NCBI GenBank assembly: GCA_025360605.1
Contig: JANYBV010000027.1
Coordinates: 1 to 57,255, forward strand
Length of the DNA stretch: 57,255 nucleotides
Direction of reading: 5' to 3'
DNA from: Alphaproteobacteria bacterium
Lineage (GTDB): Bacteria; Pseudomonadota; Alphaproteobacteria; Rickettsiales; SXRF01
The notes under the pieces are model-generated. The model did no database searches, was not told the origin of the DNA, and saw nothing but the letters and a program-made list of their open reading frames with translations. Within the stretch, counting starts at the first letter, position 1. Each line of letters begins with the position of its first letter. Both the position numbers and the translations under genes were made by a program. This document shows, piece by piece, positions 1-8,571 of the stretch.

Positions 1-69
1 GCTATCGTATCCCTGCTCGGCGGCACAAGCTCCGCTAGTGGTGGTACCGGTACGACCAATTGCACCTAA
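1..69 (+). CDS. VirB2/TrbC-like pilin, C-terminal fragment (cut by window edge)
   Basis: The frame open from base 1 encodes 22 residues and a TAA stop. Its ending (AIVSLLGGTS, then TNCT) closely matches the C terminus of the complete VirB2-like gene at 341-703 (AIVRLLGGTY, then TNCT). It is therefore very probably the end of an upstream tandem copy. VirB2/TrbC proteins are small two-helix pilins of type IV secretion or conjugation systems. Only the C-terminal tail is visible here, so the assignment rests on similarity to the neighbouring copy. Confidence 0.75.
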   Translation, partial: AIVSLLGGTSSASGGTGTTNCT

Positions 70-84
70 TCTAAAACGATTAGC

Positions 85-120
85 AAAAAAGGCCTGTCGG
101 GAAACCGGCAGGCCTTTTTT
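85..120 (+). terminator. Intrinsic terminator after the first VirB2-like gene
   Basis: A 16-bp stem (one G-T wobble) closes a GAAA tetraloop, with an A-run on the left arm and a T-run on the right arm. It lies 15 bases after the stop at 69 and closely resembles the terminator after the second copy. Confidence 0.92.
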
Positions 121-340
121 ATTTTCGGTAAAATACTCCCCCGCACGGTAATTTCCTGCTAAAAAAGGTAAGGTAACTGCGGTTTTAATAAAACTATCAC
201 TTTAACACTAGCTAAAAAAACGCTAAAATTAAGAAGCTGTAATTTTATGGTACAGCATTTTTGGTTTGCATCCCCGTATGTAACATTAGGTGATAGGGGG
301 CGTGCTTTTGTAATGTTAAGTGAGTAAGAATGGTATTGTT
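121..340 (+). promoter_or_regulatory. AT-rich leader between the two VirB2-like genes
   Basis: About 220 bases without a gene separate the terminator at 85-120 from the ATG at 341. The stretch is AT-rich. A short inverted repeat (GCTGTA, then TACAGC) lies near 235-256. TTGCAT near 268 could be a -35 element, but no convincing -10 is paired with it. Because the preceding gene ends in a strong terminator, the second pilin gene probably has its own promoter here. The exact promoter is not resolved. Confidence 0.4.
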
Positions 341-703
341 ATGAAGACTCAAACTAGAAACTTAAGTGTGGCGTGGGAGATTTGTATCACCGTCATGTTA
401 AGCGTTATGGTTGTTATGTTGCCGCAGTTGGCTATTGCTTCTACGGTTTCAACTGCTTCGCCTATGAGCAATGCGCTGTGTATTGCTGCCAGCTGGATCA
501 CAGGTAACGCCGGTCGCGGTATCGCAACGGTGGGTATCACCATCATCGGTATCGGCGCTCTCCTTGGTAAGGTATCATGGGGTATGGCAATGATCGTGGG
601 TGTTGGTGTGGCCATTGTCTTCGGTTCCACCGCCATCGTACGCTTGCTCGGCGGAACGTACAGTGCTTCGCTTGCAGCTACGGGTCACACCAACTGCACC
701 TGA
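341..703 (+). CDS. virB2: VirB2/TrbC-like major pilin subunit, second tandem copy
   Basis: This 120-residue protein has a long hydrophobic leader ending near LPQLAIAS, a short mature N terminus, and two hydrophobic helices separated by a glycine/basic turn (GNAGRGIATVG and GKVSWGMAMI). This is the layout of VirB2/TrbC pilins, which are processed, inserted in the inner membrane and polymerised by a type IV secretion or conjugation machine. The ATG at 341 is preferred over an in-frame GTG at 320 because it places the charged residues (MKTQTRN) directly before the hydrophobic signal. The C terminus is near-identical in pattern to the fragment at 1-69. No other vir/trb genes lie in the window, so the machine it serves is unknown. 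Family call good, symbol tentative. Confidence 0.78.
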   Translation: MKTQTRNLSVAWEICITVMLSVMVVMLPQLAIASTVSTASPMSNALCIAASWITGNAGRGIATVGITIIGIGALLGKVSWGMAMIVGVGVAIVFGSTAIVRLLGGTYSASLAATGHTNCT

Positions 704-720
704 GCTTTCACACCAGACGC

Positions 721-755
721 AAAAAAGCCTGCCGGAAATTCCGGCAGGCTTTTTT
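721..755. terminator. Strong, probably bidirectional terminator
   Basis: A perfect 16-bp stem with a 3-base loop is flanked by an A-run on the left and a T-run on the right. It lies between convergent genes, the VirB2-like pilin ending at 703 and the PEBP gene ending at 774. It can serve both strands. Its arms are almost the same as those of the terminator at 85-120. Confidence 0.93.
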
Positions 756-773
756 ATGTCGCCGATAGGCCTG

Positions 774-1616
774 TTATTTTTTTTCCGGTTCAAACCTTTC
801 ACCCGGAACCAGCTCCTGCACTTTATTGGCATCGTTCCTGAGTTGGTTAAGCCAGCGCGTGTTGTTGGTGTAGGTGCCGGTCACTTCACCCTTGGCGAGG
901 ATATGCCCTTCCATCGATGATTTAACCTGAAGGCCGGTAATCGGATTGGGCAGGTTCAGTGAAGGCACATCCAATGCATACAAAATGAAATGGTAGTGAT
1001 GCAGGCGCAAATCGTTCCATGGTGGGCAGGGGCCATCATAGCCGCCGTAGGTACCGGTGAATACCTTGGCATAATCATTTTTTCCGTTCACGCCATAGGA
1101 GCGTTTTCCCACCTGTTTCCCACCAGGGGTGATGTCATGGCTGTCGGCACCTTCGTAAAGCCCAAGCAGCGAAGGAGGAATATCAGTCAGTATCCAGTGG
1201 TAGAAATCCTGACGTGGTGACTGGGCGGGAATTTCCTTGCCCTGTTTATTGGCATCGGTGAAATCAGCTGGCACATCCGGATCGACCACCAGCAACACCA
1301 GCGATTTAGCTTCTTCCGGCGCGTTTAACCAATGAATGGCAGGGCTGATATTATCGGCGTTGATCGTAGATCCCTTGCCATCCGGTTTACAGTAGGCGAA
1401 TTTTTCAGGGATGATCTTCCCGTCGTCAATGCCGCCTACTTTCAGGTCGATCAGTGGATACGGTTTTTCAGGGGTTTTAGTTTCAGGATGCAGGCGGTTA
1501 AAAAGCATATCATTAGCAGGCCCCGGCTGGCTCAGCACGGGTGCTTCTTCCGCTCTAAGCGGCATGGCAACGCATAAACAAGAAGCTAAAAGTGTTGATA
1601 AAGCGATTTTTTTCAT
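774..1616 (-). CDS. Secreted YbhB/YbcL (PEBP, Raf-kinase-inhibitor-like) protein
   Basis: The 280-residue protein begins with a clear signal peptide (MKKIALSTLLASCLCVAMPLRAEE). The body carries PEBP-family landmarks: a buried segment with VVDPDVP, the YHWILTDIP strand, and a GPCPP loop followed by HHYHFILYALD. Bacterial YbhB/YbcL members share the phosphatidylethanolamine-binding fold, but their substrate is mostly unknown. The start at 1616 is chosen because AAAGGA lies at a good distance upstream and the signal peptide begins there; a longer in-frame start at 1655 would add 13 unlikely residues. It stands alone, convergent with the VirB2-like gene. Confidence 0.88.
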   Translation of the reverse strand: MKKIALSTLLASCLCVAMPLRAEEAPVLSQPGPANDMLFNRLHPETKTPEKPYPLIDLKVGGIDDGKIIPEKFAYCKPDGKGSTINADNISPAIHWLNAPEEAKSLVLLVVDPDVPADFTDANKQGKEIPAQSPRQDFYHWILTDIPPSLLGLYEGADSHDITPGGKQVGKRSYGVNGKNDYAKVFTGTYGGYDGPCPPWNDLRLHHYHFILYALDVPSLNLPNPITGLQVKSSMEGHILAKGEVTGTYTNNTRWLNQLRNDANKVQELVPGERFEPEKK

Positions 1617-1764
1617 CAGGTTTTCCTTTAAATTACATCCCACTAGCATAGTCATAGCACGTTAAGGCAAATAAAAAAAGCCCTGAAAAAATAGGTATCG
1701 ATTGAAAAGAAGCGATGAAGGTTCTATTTAACAGGGTATTCATTGATAGTACTGGAAATCCACC

Positions 1765-2313
1765 ATGTTCATACAAACCGAAGCCACCCCCAATCCGTTG
1801 ACGCTGAAATTCATCCCTGGCATTCCTGTGATGGAAACGGGAACGGCATTTTTTACCACGGTGGAGGATGCAAAAATTTCGCCACTGGCAGTGGAATTGT
1901 TTCGCACGAGTGGTGTGAACGCGGTGTTCCTTGGTTCTGATTTCATTACGATTACGCGTGGTACGGCGGAAAACTGGGAAACACTGAAACCGCAACTGCT
2001 GACCGCAATCATGGATCATTTTGTGGCCGGCAAGCCGGTGATGGTATCGGTGGGTTCGGTGGTGGCCAGTGACGAGAATGACAGCGACGTTGTGAAGCAG
2101 ATTAAAGAACTGATTGAAACACGCGTGCGTCCGGCGGTGGCGCAGGACGGCGGGGACATTATTTTCCGTGGTTTTGAAGACGGTATTGTGCTGCTCGAAC
2201 TGCACGGGTCGTGTTCCGGTTGTCCCAGCTCTACCGTGACGTTAAAGAACGGCATTGAAACCATGCTGAAACATTATGTGCCAGAGGTTATTGCCGTGGA
2301 AGCGGTGATGTAG
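1765..2313 (+). CDS. nfu: Nfu-type iron-sulfur cluster scaffold/carrier
   Basis: The 182-residue protein has an Nfu N-terminal domain (MFIQTEATPNPLTLKFIPG) and a C-terminal NifU-like domain with the cluster-binding CxxC at residues 150-153 (CSGC). Nfu proteins bind a 4Fe-4S cluster and deliver it to apo-enzymes. The architecture is that of mitochondrial NFU1 and its alphaproteobacterial homologues, not NifU with an IscU domain. It is the first gene of a long forward run, and the 148 bases upstream that separate it from the divergent PEBP gene should hold its promoter. secF follows after 44 bases. Confidence 0.93.
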   Translation: MFIQTEATPNPLTLKFIPGIPVMETGTAFFTTVEDAKISPLAVELFRTSGVNAVFLGSDFITITRGTAENWETLKPQLLTAIMDHFVAGKPVMVSVGSVVASDENDSDVVKQIKELIETRVRPAVAQDGGDIIFRGFEDGIVLLELHGSCSGCPSSTVTLKNGIETMLKHYVPEVIAVEAVM

Positions 2314-2357
2314 TATTGGCTAAGGCATCCTATCCACTTAAAGTTTAAAGGCGTTCT

Positions 2358-3284
2358 ATGAGCATACGGTTATTTCCTGAAAAAACCCATTTTGATTTTA
2401 TGGGCAACCGCTGGGTAGGCTTTGGCCTTTCTATCGTCCTGACGTTGTTTTCGCTTGGAATTATGTTTACCAAGGGTCTCAATCTCGGCATCGATTTTAC
2501 CGGCGGTATCCTGATGGAAATCCACACCGAAAAACCGCTTGAGCTTGCTTCCATGCGCGAGGTGCTGAACCATCAGGGGTTCGGTGAAATCTCCTTGCAA
2601 AATACAGGAAATGCCAGCGATATCATGATCCGCATTCAGGTGTCGAAAGATGACGAGCAATCGAAAGTGACCGCTAAGGTCAAAGATGTGCTTGCCACCC
2701 AGACCACCGCTGAAAACCCGATTGATTACCGCAAGATTGATTATGTCGGACCCACCGTCGGTCAGGAGTTGATTCAGGCGGGTGTCTGGGCAGTGTTATC
2801 GTCGTTTGCCGCGATCATGCTGTATGTGTGGTTCCGTTTTGAATGGCAGTACGGGGTGGGCGCGATTTTAGCGCTGATTCATGACAGCATCATGATTATC
2901 GGCTTTTTTGCCGTCACACGGTTCGAGTTTGGCCTCACCGCCATTGCCGCCATCCTCACCATCGTCGGCTATTCCATCAACGATTCGGTGGTCATTTATG
3001 ACCGCATCCGTGAAAATATGCGCCGCTTCAAAAAGATGGAAGTGTTTGAATTGCTCAATGTAAGCGTGAATGAAACTCTCTCGCGCACCATTCTCACCTC
3101 CACGACCACCTTGCTTGCGTCGCTGGCGCTGGCTATTTTTGGCGGCGAGGTCATTCGCGGATTTTCCTGCGCGATGGTGTTTGGTGTGGTGATCGGAACG
3201 TATTCGTCGATCTACATCTCGGCGCCTGCCCTGATGTACCTGAACATCCGTCCGCAAGCGGCAGCGGAGCCTAAAGCCGCGTAA
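2358..3284 (+). CDS. secF: Protein translocase subunit SecF
   Basis: SecF works with SecD and SecYEG at the inner membrane, using the proton-motive force to help pull proteins into the periplasm. The 308-residue protein has the SecF N-terminal motif with LGIDFTGGILMEI, a periplasmic loop at about 50-130, and the transmembrane bundle of the SecD/SecF family (GYSINDSVVIYDRIRENMR near 210-230). Length is normal for the family. secD is not adjacent, although the two genes are commonly neighbours; here the flanking genes are nfu and a MaoC hydratase. Confidence 0.95.
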   Translation: MSIRLFPEKTHFDFMGNRWVGFGLSIVLTLFSLGIMFTKGLNLGIDFTGGILMEIHTEKPLELASMREVLNHQGFGEISLQNTGNASDIMIRIQVSKDDEQSKVTAKVKDVLATQTTAENPIDYRKIDYVGPTVGQELIQAGVWAVLSSFAAIMLYVWFRFEWQYGVGAILALIHDSIMIIGFFAVTRFEFGLTAIAAILTIVGYSINDSVVIYDRIRENMRRFKKMEVFELLNVSVNETLSRTILTSTTTLLASLALAIFGGEVIRGFSCAMVFGVVIGTYSSIYISAPALMYLNIRPQAAAEPKAA

Positions 3285-3307
3285 GCCTTTTATGATGGAG
3301 TGCGTTC

Positions 3308-3742
3308 GTGGATTATCCTGAGTTATACGGCTACTATTTCGAGGATTTAAGCGTTGGCATGGCTGCCACCGTCAGCCGCACGATCACTGAAACCGACCTG
3401 CGTAATTTTTCCGGTGTGTCCGGTGACACCAACCCCATGCACCTGAACGAAGAATTCGCCAAAAAAACGCCCTTCGGCGGCTGTATCGTCCACGGCATGC
3501 TCACCGCCAGCCTCATCTCGGCTGTCATCGGCACGAAACTCCCCGGACCCGGATGCATTTATATGAACCAGACGCTGAAATTTTTAGCGCCGGTGCGCGT
3601 GGGTGATACGGTGTATGCGATTGCTACCGTCAAGGAACTCATTGCTGAAAAAAAGCGCGTGGTGCTGGATACTAAATGCTGGGTTAAAGATACGCTGGTC
3701 ATTGACGGTGAAGCGCTGATCAAAGTGGCTGGCAGACCCTAG
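3308..3742 (+). CDS. MaoC-family (R)-specific enoyl-CoA hydratase
   Basis: The 144-residue single hot-dog-fold protein has the catalytic hydratase motif SGDTNPMHLNEEFA, with Asp40 and His45 as the likely catalytic pair, followed by GGCIVHGML. PhaJ-like members hydrate trans-2-enoyl-CoA to (R)-3-hydroxyacyl-CoA. Other MaoC proteins act on related acyl-CoAs, so the substrate is not certain. The GTG start at 3308 is supported by GGAG seven bases upstream. It sits 23 bases after secF and 8 bases before ribF, within the forward operon. Confidence 0.88.
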   Translation: MDYPELYGYYFEDLSVGMAATVSRTITETDLRNFSGVSGDTNPMHLNEEFAKKTPFGGCIVHGMLTASLISAVIGTKLPGPGCIYMNQTLKFLAPVRVGDTVYAIATVKELIAEKKRVVLDTKCWVKDTLVIDGEALIKVAGRP

Positions 3743-3750
3743 AACGCCGC

Positions 3751-4716
3751 ATGCGCATTGTCCGAGATTTTTCCGATTGCCCGCCCGCCTGCCAAGGCTC
3801 GGTGGTGGCGCTTGGCAATTTTGACGGCGTACATCTGGGCCACCGCGAGATTTTGGGTCAGTGTGTTGCCAGTGCGCGTGCGTATAACGTGCCTTCGGCG
3901 GTGATGACGTTCGAGCCGCATCCGCGCGAATATTTTTCCAAACAACACCAGCGTTTGCGCCTGTGCAGCTTCCGGCAAAAGCTGGATATGATGGAGCGTT
4001 GCGGCGTGGACGTGCTGTTTCTGGTGCGCTTTAACGAGCGCTTTGCTACCTTATCGGCAGAAAACTTCGTGTTTGATGTGTTGCACCGCCAGCTTGCGGT
4101 TAAGCATGTGGTGACGGGGTATAATTTTGCTTTCGGCAAAGGGCGGTCGGGCGATACCGATTTTCTTTCTCTGCGAGGACAGCAGCTCGGGTTCGGCACC
4201 ACCGCCTGCCCGCCGGTAGATGACGGTGGCGGTCATGTCATTTCCTCCAGCGGTATCCGCCAGTTGCTGGCAGCAGGAGAGGTGAGGAAAGCGTCGGCAT
4301 TGCTCGGGCATCCGTATGTGATCGAGGGACGTGTGCGTGCCGGTGAAAAGCGGGGGCGCACCATCGGCTTTCCAACCGCGAATATTGCGCTGATCCGACT
4401 GTTCAACCCCCGCCACGGTGTGTATGCGGTGCGGGTGACGGTGCAGGGCGAAAATAGGGCCTATGACGGAGTAGCCAATATCGGCACCAAGCCGACCTTT
4501 GACGGGACACAGCCTTTGCTGGAGGTGCATTTGTTCGACACGAATCCGGACCTGTATGGTCGTTTGCTGCGGGTTGAATGCGTGGATTTTATCCGCGACG
4601 AGACGCGCTTTGATTCGGTGGAAGCACTGAAAACCCAGATTACGCTCGACTGCCAGCAGGCAAAGCGGATATTATCCGTTCCTGTCCAGCCAGAAGGTAC
4701 GCATGCACGCTCCTAA
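3751..4716 (+). CDS. ribF: Bifunctional riboflavin kinase/FAD synthetase
   Basis: RibF phosphorylates riboflavin to FMN and adenylates FMN to FAD in the cytoplasm. The 321-residue protein has the N-terminal nucleotidyltransferase signature GNFDGVHLGH at residues 22-31 and the ISSSGIRQLL segment. The C-terminal flavokinase domain has GRTIGFPTANI, then NIGTKPTFDG and LLEVHLFD. Length is typical. Its last 14 bases overlap the start of lspA, suggesting translational coupling. Confidence 0.95.
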   Translation: MRIVRDFSDCPPACQGSVVALGNFDGVHLGHREILGQCVASARAYNVPSAVMTFEPHPREYFSKQHQRLRLCSFRQKLDMMERCGVDVLFLVRFNERFATLSAENFVFDVLHRQLAVKHVVTGYNFAFGKGRSGDTDFLSLRGQQLGFGTTACPPVDDGGGHVISSSGIRQLLAAGEVRKASALLGHPYVIEGRVRAGEKRGRTIGFPTANIALIRLFNPRHGVYAVRVTVQGENRAYDGVANIGTKPTFDGTQPLLEVHLFDTNPDLYGRLLRVECVDFIRDETRFDSVEALKTQITLDCQQAKRILSVPVQPEGTHARS

Positions 4717-5200
4717 ACGCCTCATTCTCCTCGCCCTTGCCATCACGGTGGCAGTCATCGTGTGTGACCAGCTCAGCAAGTGGCTGATACTACAAAAAAT
4801 TCTTATTCCGCCGGAACATCCGCCGCTGGAGGTCGTTTCTTTTTTTAATATCGTACTGGTGTGGAATTATGGGATTAGCTTTGGTATCTTCGCTGCCCAT
4901 CGCCAGCCGCTGCTGCTTACCGCTATGTCATTGGTAATATTAATTATTTTGCTGGCATGGTTGTGGCGTAACACCTCGTTGCTGACGGCGTGCGCGCTGG
5001 GGGGCATCATGGGCGGGGCCATTGGCAACGTTATCGACCGCCTGCGTTTTGAGGCGGTGGTGGATTTTCTCGATTTCCATATTGGCACCTACCACTGGCC
5101 TGCCTTTAATATTGCTGACAGCTGCATCTTCATAGGGGTTGTACTTTTGTGTGGCAGCAGTATGTTCTCATCAGATGATAAACTGTCTTTAAGGAAGTAA
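4703..5200 (+). CDS. lspA: Lipoprotein signal peptidase (signal peptidase II)
   Basis: LspA is an inner-membrane aspartyl protease that removes signal peptides from diacylglyceryl-modified prolipoproteins. The 165-residue protein has four hydrophobic segments and both catalytic aspartates in their family motifs: Asp121 in VVDF, following GNVIDR, and Asp139 in FNIADS. The preceding ribF overlaps it by 14 bases, and the next gene, itself a predicted lipoprotein, starts 4 bases after its stop. Confidence 0.96.
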   Translation: MHAPKRLILLALAITVAVIVCDQLSKWLILQKILIPPEHPPLEVVSFFNIVLVWNYGISFGIFAAHRQPLLLTAMSLVILIILLAWLWRNTSLLTACALGGIMGGAIGNVIDRLRFEAVVDFLDFHIGTYHWPAFNIADSCIFIGVVLLCGSSMFSSDDKLSLRK

Positions 5201-5204
5201 CGTT

Positions 5205-5840
5205 ATGAAATATGCCAGTATTGCCGCGCTAAGCGCTCTGAGTATGATGATGCTCTCTGCCTGCTCTACCGGCACGGTCAAAGAAACGCTTGGCCTTGAG
5301 CGCGCCGCACCGGATGAATTCCGTGTGATTTCGCGTCCGCCACTGTCGGTTCCGCCGCAATTCTCATTGCGTCCGCCAAGCAATAGCGATGCTACACCTA
5401 ACCAGCTGACGGCCGATAAAAAGGCGCGCTCGATAATCAACGGCAAGGAAGATACGAGCGCGGCAGGCAATGCCGATACGGCGGTCATTCCGGTGACGGA
5501 AACCAAGCGCGGTAAACACGGAAAAACTGTTGTCAGTGATTCCGGTGTCTCCACAGGCGCTGAATCGCAATTCCTGAAAAACGCCGGTGCTTCGAGTGCC
5601 GATCCAAAGGTGCGTGATGCGCTGGTGGATGAGAAGTTTGAGATACAGGAGAAAAAAGAAGAGCGCTCATGGTGGGATATTACATCGGTTTGGGATGATA
5701 AAAAAGATCCGCAGGTGGATGCTAAAGGCGAGGCGCAGCGCCTGAAGAAAAATGCCGACGAAGGTAAACCTGTCACCGAAGGCAACACCCCTGAAGTGAA
5801 GGCCAAAGACGAAGGCATACTGAACAGTATCCTGCATTAA
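5205..5840 (+). CDS. DUF3035-like lipoprotein
   Basis: The 211-residue protein has a lipoprotein signal with lipobox LSAC (Cys20), so it should be processed by LspA encoded just upstream. Behind the anchor is the segment APDEFRVISRPPLSVPPQFSLRPP, the part that identifies the alphaproteobacterial DUF3035 family. The rest is polar, low in hydrophobic residues and probably flexible, ending in a Lys/Glu-rich tail. Function is unknown. The order lspA, DUF3035 and two M16 peptidases recurs in Alphaproteobacteria (from memory), which hints at a shared envelope role. RBS AAGGA lies upstream of the ATG. Confidence 0.85.
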   Translation: MKYASIAALSALSMMMLSACSTGTVKETLGLERAAPDEFRVISRPPLSVPPQFSLRPPSNSDATPNQLTADKKARSIINGKEDTSAAGNADTAVIPVTETKRGKHGKTVVSDSGVSTGAESQFLKNAGASSADPKVRDALVDEKFEIQEKKEERSWWDITSVWDDKKDPQVDAKGEAQRLKKNADEGKPVTEGNTPEVKAKDEGILNSILH

Positions 5841-5841
5841 T

Positions 5842-7242
5842 ATGCGCAAACGGTTCCTCACCACCGCCACTGCTGCGATGATGCTGGGCTGTGCGCTGGG
5901 CGGGTCTGCTTTTGCGGCGAAAACATCGGGCATTGAAAGTTTCACGCTGGGTAATGGCCTCGAAGTGATCGTCATCACCAACCACCGTATTCCCGCCGTT
6001 AGCCAGATGATCTGGTACCGTGTCGGCGGAGCCGATGACCCGCTCGGCAAATCGGGGCTGGCACATTTCCATGAACACACCATGTTTCTGGGTACGAAGT
6101 TGCACAAAAAAGGCGAGTACTCGACCATTTCTGCCAACCATGGCGGCGACGACAACGCGTTTACCGATCATGATGCCACCGCCTATTTTGTCAATGTGCC
6201 CAAGAGCGAGTTGCCACTGGTAATGGAGCTGGAATCCGACCGCATGCACGAGCTGACACCGACCGATGAGGCAATGACCAAAGAAAAACAGGTGATCATT
6301 GAAGAGCGCCGTATGCGCATTGAAAATAATCCCGACGCCATGCTGTCCGAGCAGGTGGATGCCACGCTATTTCGCAACCATCCCTACAAGCGCCCCGTCA
6401 TCGGCTGGATGCACGAGATGGAGGGGTTGACCAAACAGGATGTGCTGGCGTTTCACAACACATGGTACCACCCCAACAACGCAATCCTGATTATCAGCGG
6501 TGATATCACGGCAGCGGAAGTGAAACCGCTGGCGGAAAAATACTACGGTGTGCTGCCTAAGATTGCGGTGCCTGCCCGCCACTGGGATGATGAACCGCCG
6601 CAGATTACGCAGCGCCATCAGGTGTTGCACCATGCGAACGTAAAGCAACCGCAGTGGAGCCGCTCCTATGCGGTGTCGAGCGTGGCCTATGGCCATAAGG
6701 ATCATGCGCTGCCGCTATATGTACTTTCGGAAATTATCGGTGATGGTAAAATCAGCCGTTTCTACCAGTCATTGGTGGTGGAACAGAAGCTGGCAAGTGA
6801 AGTATCGGTTGGCTATAGCGGATTCAGAGTCGGGCCTGCTACCTTTGAAATCAACGTCACGCCGGAAGCAGGCGTCACACTGGAAACTATTGAAAAAGCG
6901 GTGGACAAGGAAGTGGCGTCTGTGCTGGCGGGAAGTTTCACTGACGCAGAACTCGCCCGCGCCAAAACCTTGCTTAAAGCGCAAACTATTTTTGCCCGCG
7001 ACGGTCTGACCTCGATGGCACGTATTATGGGCACGCTGCGACTCTGTGGTCTGGATGCCAGTTATTTTACGCGCTGGCCCGCAATGATTGATGCGGTGAA
7101 CGCGCAGCAGGTCAGTGAAGTGGCGAAAGAATCACTGCAGATGAACCGTTCCGTCACCTCTTATTTGCTTCCTGTGGAACCCAAAGCCGGTGACAGCACC
7201 CCCGAAGCGGAGAGCAAAACGCTCAAAGGCAGGCGTTCATGA
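5842..7242 (+). CDS. M16-family zinc metallopeptidase, catalytic member
   Basis: The 466-residue exported protein has a signal peptide (cleavage near SAFA). The inverted zinc motif HxxEH is present as HFHEH at residues 75-79, with the downstream Glu-rich helix (IIEERRMRIE) that supplies the third metal ligand. M16 peptidases form clam-shaped chambers that degrade peptides, often as heterodimers. The next gene is a motif-less M16 protein whose start overlaps this stop by ATGA, so the two probably form an active/inactive heterodimer in the periplasm. Length is usual for the bacterial paired type. Confidence 0.93.
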   Translation: MRKRFLTTATAAMMLGCALGGSAFAAKTSGIESFTLGNGLEVIVITNHRIPAVSQMIWYRVGGADDPLGKSGLAHFHEHTMFLGTKLHKKGEYSTISANHGGDDNAFTDHDATAYFVNVPKSELPLVMELESDRMHELTPTDEAMTKEKQVIIEERRMRIENNPDAMLSEQVDATLFRNHPYKRPVIGWMHEMEGLTKQDVLAFHNTWYHPNNAILIISGDITAAEVKPLAEKYYGVLPKIAVPARHWDDEPPQITQRHQVLHHANVKQPQWSRSYAVSSVAYGHKDHALPLYVLSEIIGDGKISRFYQSLVVEQKLASEVSVGYSGFRVGPATFEINVTPEAGVTLETIEKAVDKEVASVLAGSFTDAELARAKTLLKAQTIFARDGLTSMARIMGTLRLCGLDASYFTRWPAMIDAVNAQQVSEVAKESLQMNRSVTSYLLPVEPKAGDSTPEAESKTLKGRRS

Positions 7243-8570
7243 GGCGTTACGCACGGGCATTACTGATGGGGTTGGTGGTGGTAGTAGTAGTCGCTCCTGT
7301 TGCCGCATTCGCTACGCAGGTGCAGGAAGTGACTAGCGCTGGCGGCATGAAAGCATGGCTGGTGGAAGAACATTCCCTGCCGCTGGTGGCGGTGAAGCTG
7401 GCGTTTAAGGATAGTGGCTCGGCTTATGAACCTGCCGGTAAGGAAGGCCTTTCGGGCATGGTGGCAGCGATGTTGTTGGAAGGTGCAGGTGATCTCGATT
7501 CTAATGCGTTTAACGCGCAAATTGAAGGCCATGCCATTCAGCTGAATTTCGGGGTGGATGAAGATACGTTTGGCGCGGCCATGGAATGTTTAAGCGAGCA
7601 TAAGGAAAAAGCCTTTGAATATATGTCGCTTGCGCTCAGGAAGCCGCGTTTTGACAGCAGTGCGATTGAACGCGTGCGCTCGCAGACGTTGTCAGTGCTG
7701 CTGCAACAGGAGCAAGAACCAGGCTATCAGCTGCACCGCCATTGGGAAAAAATGGCCTTCGGCTCACATCCTTACGGCGCACCGACGCTCGGTACCAAAG
7801 AGAGTATTGGCAACATCGGTAAATCCGATCTGGTGCATTTCACCGAACATTACCTGAGCAAAGAAAACCTTATTATCGCCGTGGTCGGGGATATTACTCC
7901 GGCGGAATTGAAAACGCTGCTGGATAAGCATTTAGGATCACTGAACGATCATTACACCGCCGATGTAAAAGTGGAAGAAGTGACGCTGCCTGCGAAAGGG
8001 CAGCAGGTGGTGATTGATTTCGATATCCCGCAAACGATGATTTTATTCGGTGCGAACGGGTTGAAGCGTGAGGATCCTGATTATTACGCCGCGCATGTGA
8101 TGAACCAGATTGTTGGTGGTGGCGGTGCGCTCAATTCCCTGCTGGGGGATGAGGTTCGACAGAAACGCGGGCTTGCCTATGGTATCGGCACGCAGCTCGA
8201 TCCGATGGCGCATGGTGCGGCATGGATGGGAAGTGTAGCCACCCGCAACGAAAAAGTGGGCGAGGTGCTTCAGGTGCTGCGCAAGACGCTTAAAGATTTT
8301 TCTCATAATGGTCCCAGCGACAAGCAGATGGACGACGCTAAAAAACATATCACGGGTTCTTTTGTCATGAATCTGGACAGCAACGCCTCCATCGCCAATT
8401 TCCTGATCAATATGCAGATGAATCATCTGGGCATTGATTATCTGGATAAGCGCAATGCGCTGATGCAGGCGGTGCGTAAGGACAAGGTTAAGGCCGTTGC
8501 CGCAAAACTATTGGATCCTGACCAGTTGCTTGTGGTGATTGTCGGTAAGCCTCATCTGGAAATACATTAG
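7239..8570 (+). CDS. M16-family peptidase-like protein lacking the zinc motif
   Basis: The 443-residue protein has a hydrophobic export signal (with a run of seven valines) and the M16 fold, seen in GKEGLSGMVAAMLLEGAGD in place of the HxxEH helix and in ENLIIAVVGDITPAEL. The zinc-binding histidines and catalytic glutamate are absent, so it should be non-catalytic. In M16 heterodimers the motif-less subunit completes the substrate chamber. It is translationally coupled to the catalytic gene through a 4-base overlap. Confidence 0.9.
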   Translation: MRRYARALLMGLVVVVVVAPVAAFATQVQEVTSAGGMKAWLVEEHSLPLVAVKLAFKDSGSAYEPAGKEGLSGMVAAMLLEGAGDLDSNAFNAQIEGHAIQLNFGVDEDTFGAAMECLSEHKEKAFEYMSLALRKPRFDSSAIERVRSQTLSVLLQQEQEPGYQLHRHWEKMAFGSHPYGAPTLGTKESIGNIGKSDLVHFTEHYLSKENLIIAVVGDITPAELKTLLDKHLGSLNDHYTADVKVEEVTLPAKGQQVVIDFDIPQTMILFGANGLKREDPDYYAAHVMNQIVGGGGALNSLLGDEVRQKRGLAYGIGTQLDPMAHGAAWMGSVATRNEKVGEVLQVLRKTLKDFSHNGPSDKQMDDAKKHITGSFVMNLDSNASIANFLINMQMNHLGIDYLDKRNALMQAVRKDKVKAVAAKLLDPDQLLVVIVGKPHLEIH

Positions 8571-8571
8571 T

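Noticed and set aside
320-340. GTG at 320 as start of the VirB2-like gene
   Set aside because: It would add seven residues before the basic MKTQTRN start of a normal signal peptide; the ATG at 341 is more natural.
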